A DNA stretch of 39,843 nucleotides from an uncultured Prevotellaceae bacterium (lineage in GTDB: Bacteria; Bacteroidota; Bacteroidia; Bacteroidales; Bacteroidaceae): contig CAMVLT010000033.1 in NCBI GenBank assembly GCA_947168395.1, positions 1 through 39,843 on the forward strand, read 5' to 3'. Positions within the stretch are counted from its first letter, which is position 1, and each line of letters opens with the position of its first letter. Positions 39,183 through 39,843 of this stretch are shown in pieces. The notes below the pieces were generated by a model. The model made no database searches, had not been told where the DNA came from, and was given only the letters and a program-made list of their open reading frames with translations. Position numbers and translations under genes: made by a program.

Positions 39183-39843
39183 TTCCATCGCTTAACCTCA
39201 GTGACTTTTTCTTTATTTCCTAAATTCCGCAGCACTTTAGTTTAAATTTCTTTATAAGTTCCTGAGCAACAAAAAGTTCTTGCTGGGGCAAGCGGCAGAG
39301 CCGAGCGGCTCAGGATTTTGCCATGTCAGATTTTTCACTTACCTTAGTGCTGCAAATCAAGACAAGCAAAATCATCAATGACATGGCAAAGGTACAACAA
39401 AAATCTGAGAAAATCAGCGCTTTTGGCGGAATATTTTTCGTTTTGGACAAATTTGACCGTATTCTGTCCTCTGTAATCGACTCCCACCTGGGACTTCGCA
39501 GTAAGTTGATAGGCTATCAGTACAGCGAGATAATACGGGCCGTCTTCTCCGTTTTCTGCTGTGGCGGCGACTGCATGGAAGACCTCAACCTGTATCTGAA
39601 GGATGTGCTTACCGAGCGTCCACATACGCGTGTTCCAAGTGCAGACACGGTGCTGCGCGGCATAGAAGAACTGGCAACGGAGAACATATCATACATGGTA
39701 GAAAAGACGGGCAACGTCTATGATTTCAACACGGCTGAGAAACTGAACCAACTGCTCATCAAGCTGTTGCTGGCCACAGGGCAGCTCGCGGAGGGAGGCG
39801 AGTACGACGTGGACTTCGACCACCAGTTCCTTGAGGCGGAGAA
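39183..39843 (+). mobile_element. IS1380-type insertion sequence, left part
   Basis: The transposase start and a gene-free leader are present; the rest lies beyond the window. The left boundary is uncertain. It sits directly outside the tail of element B. Confidence 0.6.
39383..39843 (+). CDS. IS1380-family transposase, N-terminal part (cut by window edge)
   Basis: The frame is open to the window end. From ATG 39383 it reads MAKVQQKSEKISAFGGIFFV then LDKFDRILSSVIDSHLG, a Bacteroidetes IS1380 transposase opening. EIIRAVFSVFCCGGDCMEDL, HTRVPSADTVLRGIEELATE, YDFNTAEKLNQLLIKLLLAT and YDVDFDHQFLEAEK follow, the last holding the first catalytic Asp. An in-frame ATG at 39323 would add 20 residues; I prefer the conserved MAKVQ start. 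The left end of the element cannot be set without the right inverted repeat, but it lies between about 39183 and 39320. Confidence 0.88.
   Translation, partial: MAKVQQKSEKISAFGGIFFVLDKFDRILSSVIDSHLGLRSKLIGYQYSEIIRAVFSVFCCGGDCMEDLNLYLKDVLTERPHTRVPSADTVLRGIEELATENISYMVEKTGNVYDFNTAEKLNQLLIKLLLATGQLAEGGEYDVDFDHQFLEAE

Noticed and set aside
1..39843. tRNA, rRNA, riboswitch or reverse-transcriptase (retron/DGR) features
   Set aside because: No cloverleaf, rRNA segment, known riboswitch core or RT motif was seen on reading. A covariance-model scan would be needed to exclude small RNAs.

Overview
The window is chromosomal DNA of a Bacteroidales bacterium, most likely Prevotellaceae (Prevotella in the broad sense). 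The grounds are a complete-looking type IX secretion (T9SS) gene set (sprA, a porP/sprF homologue, gldK, gldL, gldM, gldN), Bacteroidetes-type -7 boxes (TAnnTTTG) ahead of most transcription units, starts without clear Shine-Dalgarno sequences, and protein sequences that read as Prevotella-like. I could run no database search, so the genus is an inference from recall.

Layout. 1-1050: start of a lipoprotein gene (minus strand), a decayed transposase-like fragment, a 336-bp palindromic repeat element (A) and a broken lipoprotein remnant. 1052-10365: minus-strand unit ruvA - sprA - AEC-type transporter. 10400-12050: a porin-end remnant, a small methyltransferase-like protein, a cob(I)alamin adenosyltransferase and a DUF2795 protein, closed by a perfect 22-bp hairpin. 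12077-13563: a MscS-type channel gene followed by a headless histidine kinase fragment. 13654-13985: element C, an inverted copy of A. 14042-23185: plus-strand run porP - gldK - gldL - gldM - gldN - beta-barrel protein - priA. 23182-29753: two related FadL/OmpP1-type outer-membrane proteins around a 958-aa secreted protein with a T9SS-like tail, plus element D. 29908-37491: PgpH-like HD phosphodiesterase, gltX, waaA, 5'-nucleotidase and a membrane metallophosphoesterase. 37490-39182: a vapE-type helicase gene between inverted word arrays (element B). 39383-end: the start of an IS1380-type transposase.

How it fits together. SprA is the outer-membrane translocon, GldL/GldM the inner-membrane motor, GldK/GldN the periplasmic ring and PorP/SprF-type proteins accessory components. 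The 958-aa protein and the remnant at 796-968 carry endings that look like T9SS sorting signals. The rest is mainly envelope and information housekeeping.

The most unusual content is non-coding. (1) Elements A, B, C and D share one scaffold, but the short word repeated through it differs between them: ACCTACCT in A and C, ACCTCAT in B, AACCTAAC in D. In B the two arms enclose a vapE/SF3-like helicase gene; A and C are gene-less versions with the same outer tail. This looks like an undescribed mobile or replicating unit with iteron-like arrays and MITE-like derivatives. (2) A short GC-rich hairpin repeat sits in frame in several genes (sprA, gldK, waaA, the metallophosphoesterase, perhaps gltX), giving a recurring Pro-x-x-x-Gly-x-Gly peptide as Rickettsia palindromic elements do. 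Inverted pairs of it bracket the start codons of both sprA and gldK. (3) The same roughly 60-bp two-way promoter cassette, built round a TCAATTR heptamer repeat, drives two unrelated divergent gene pairs.
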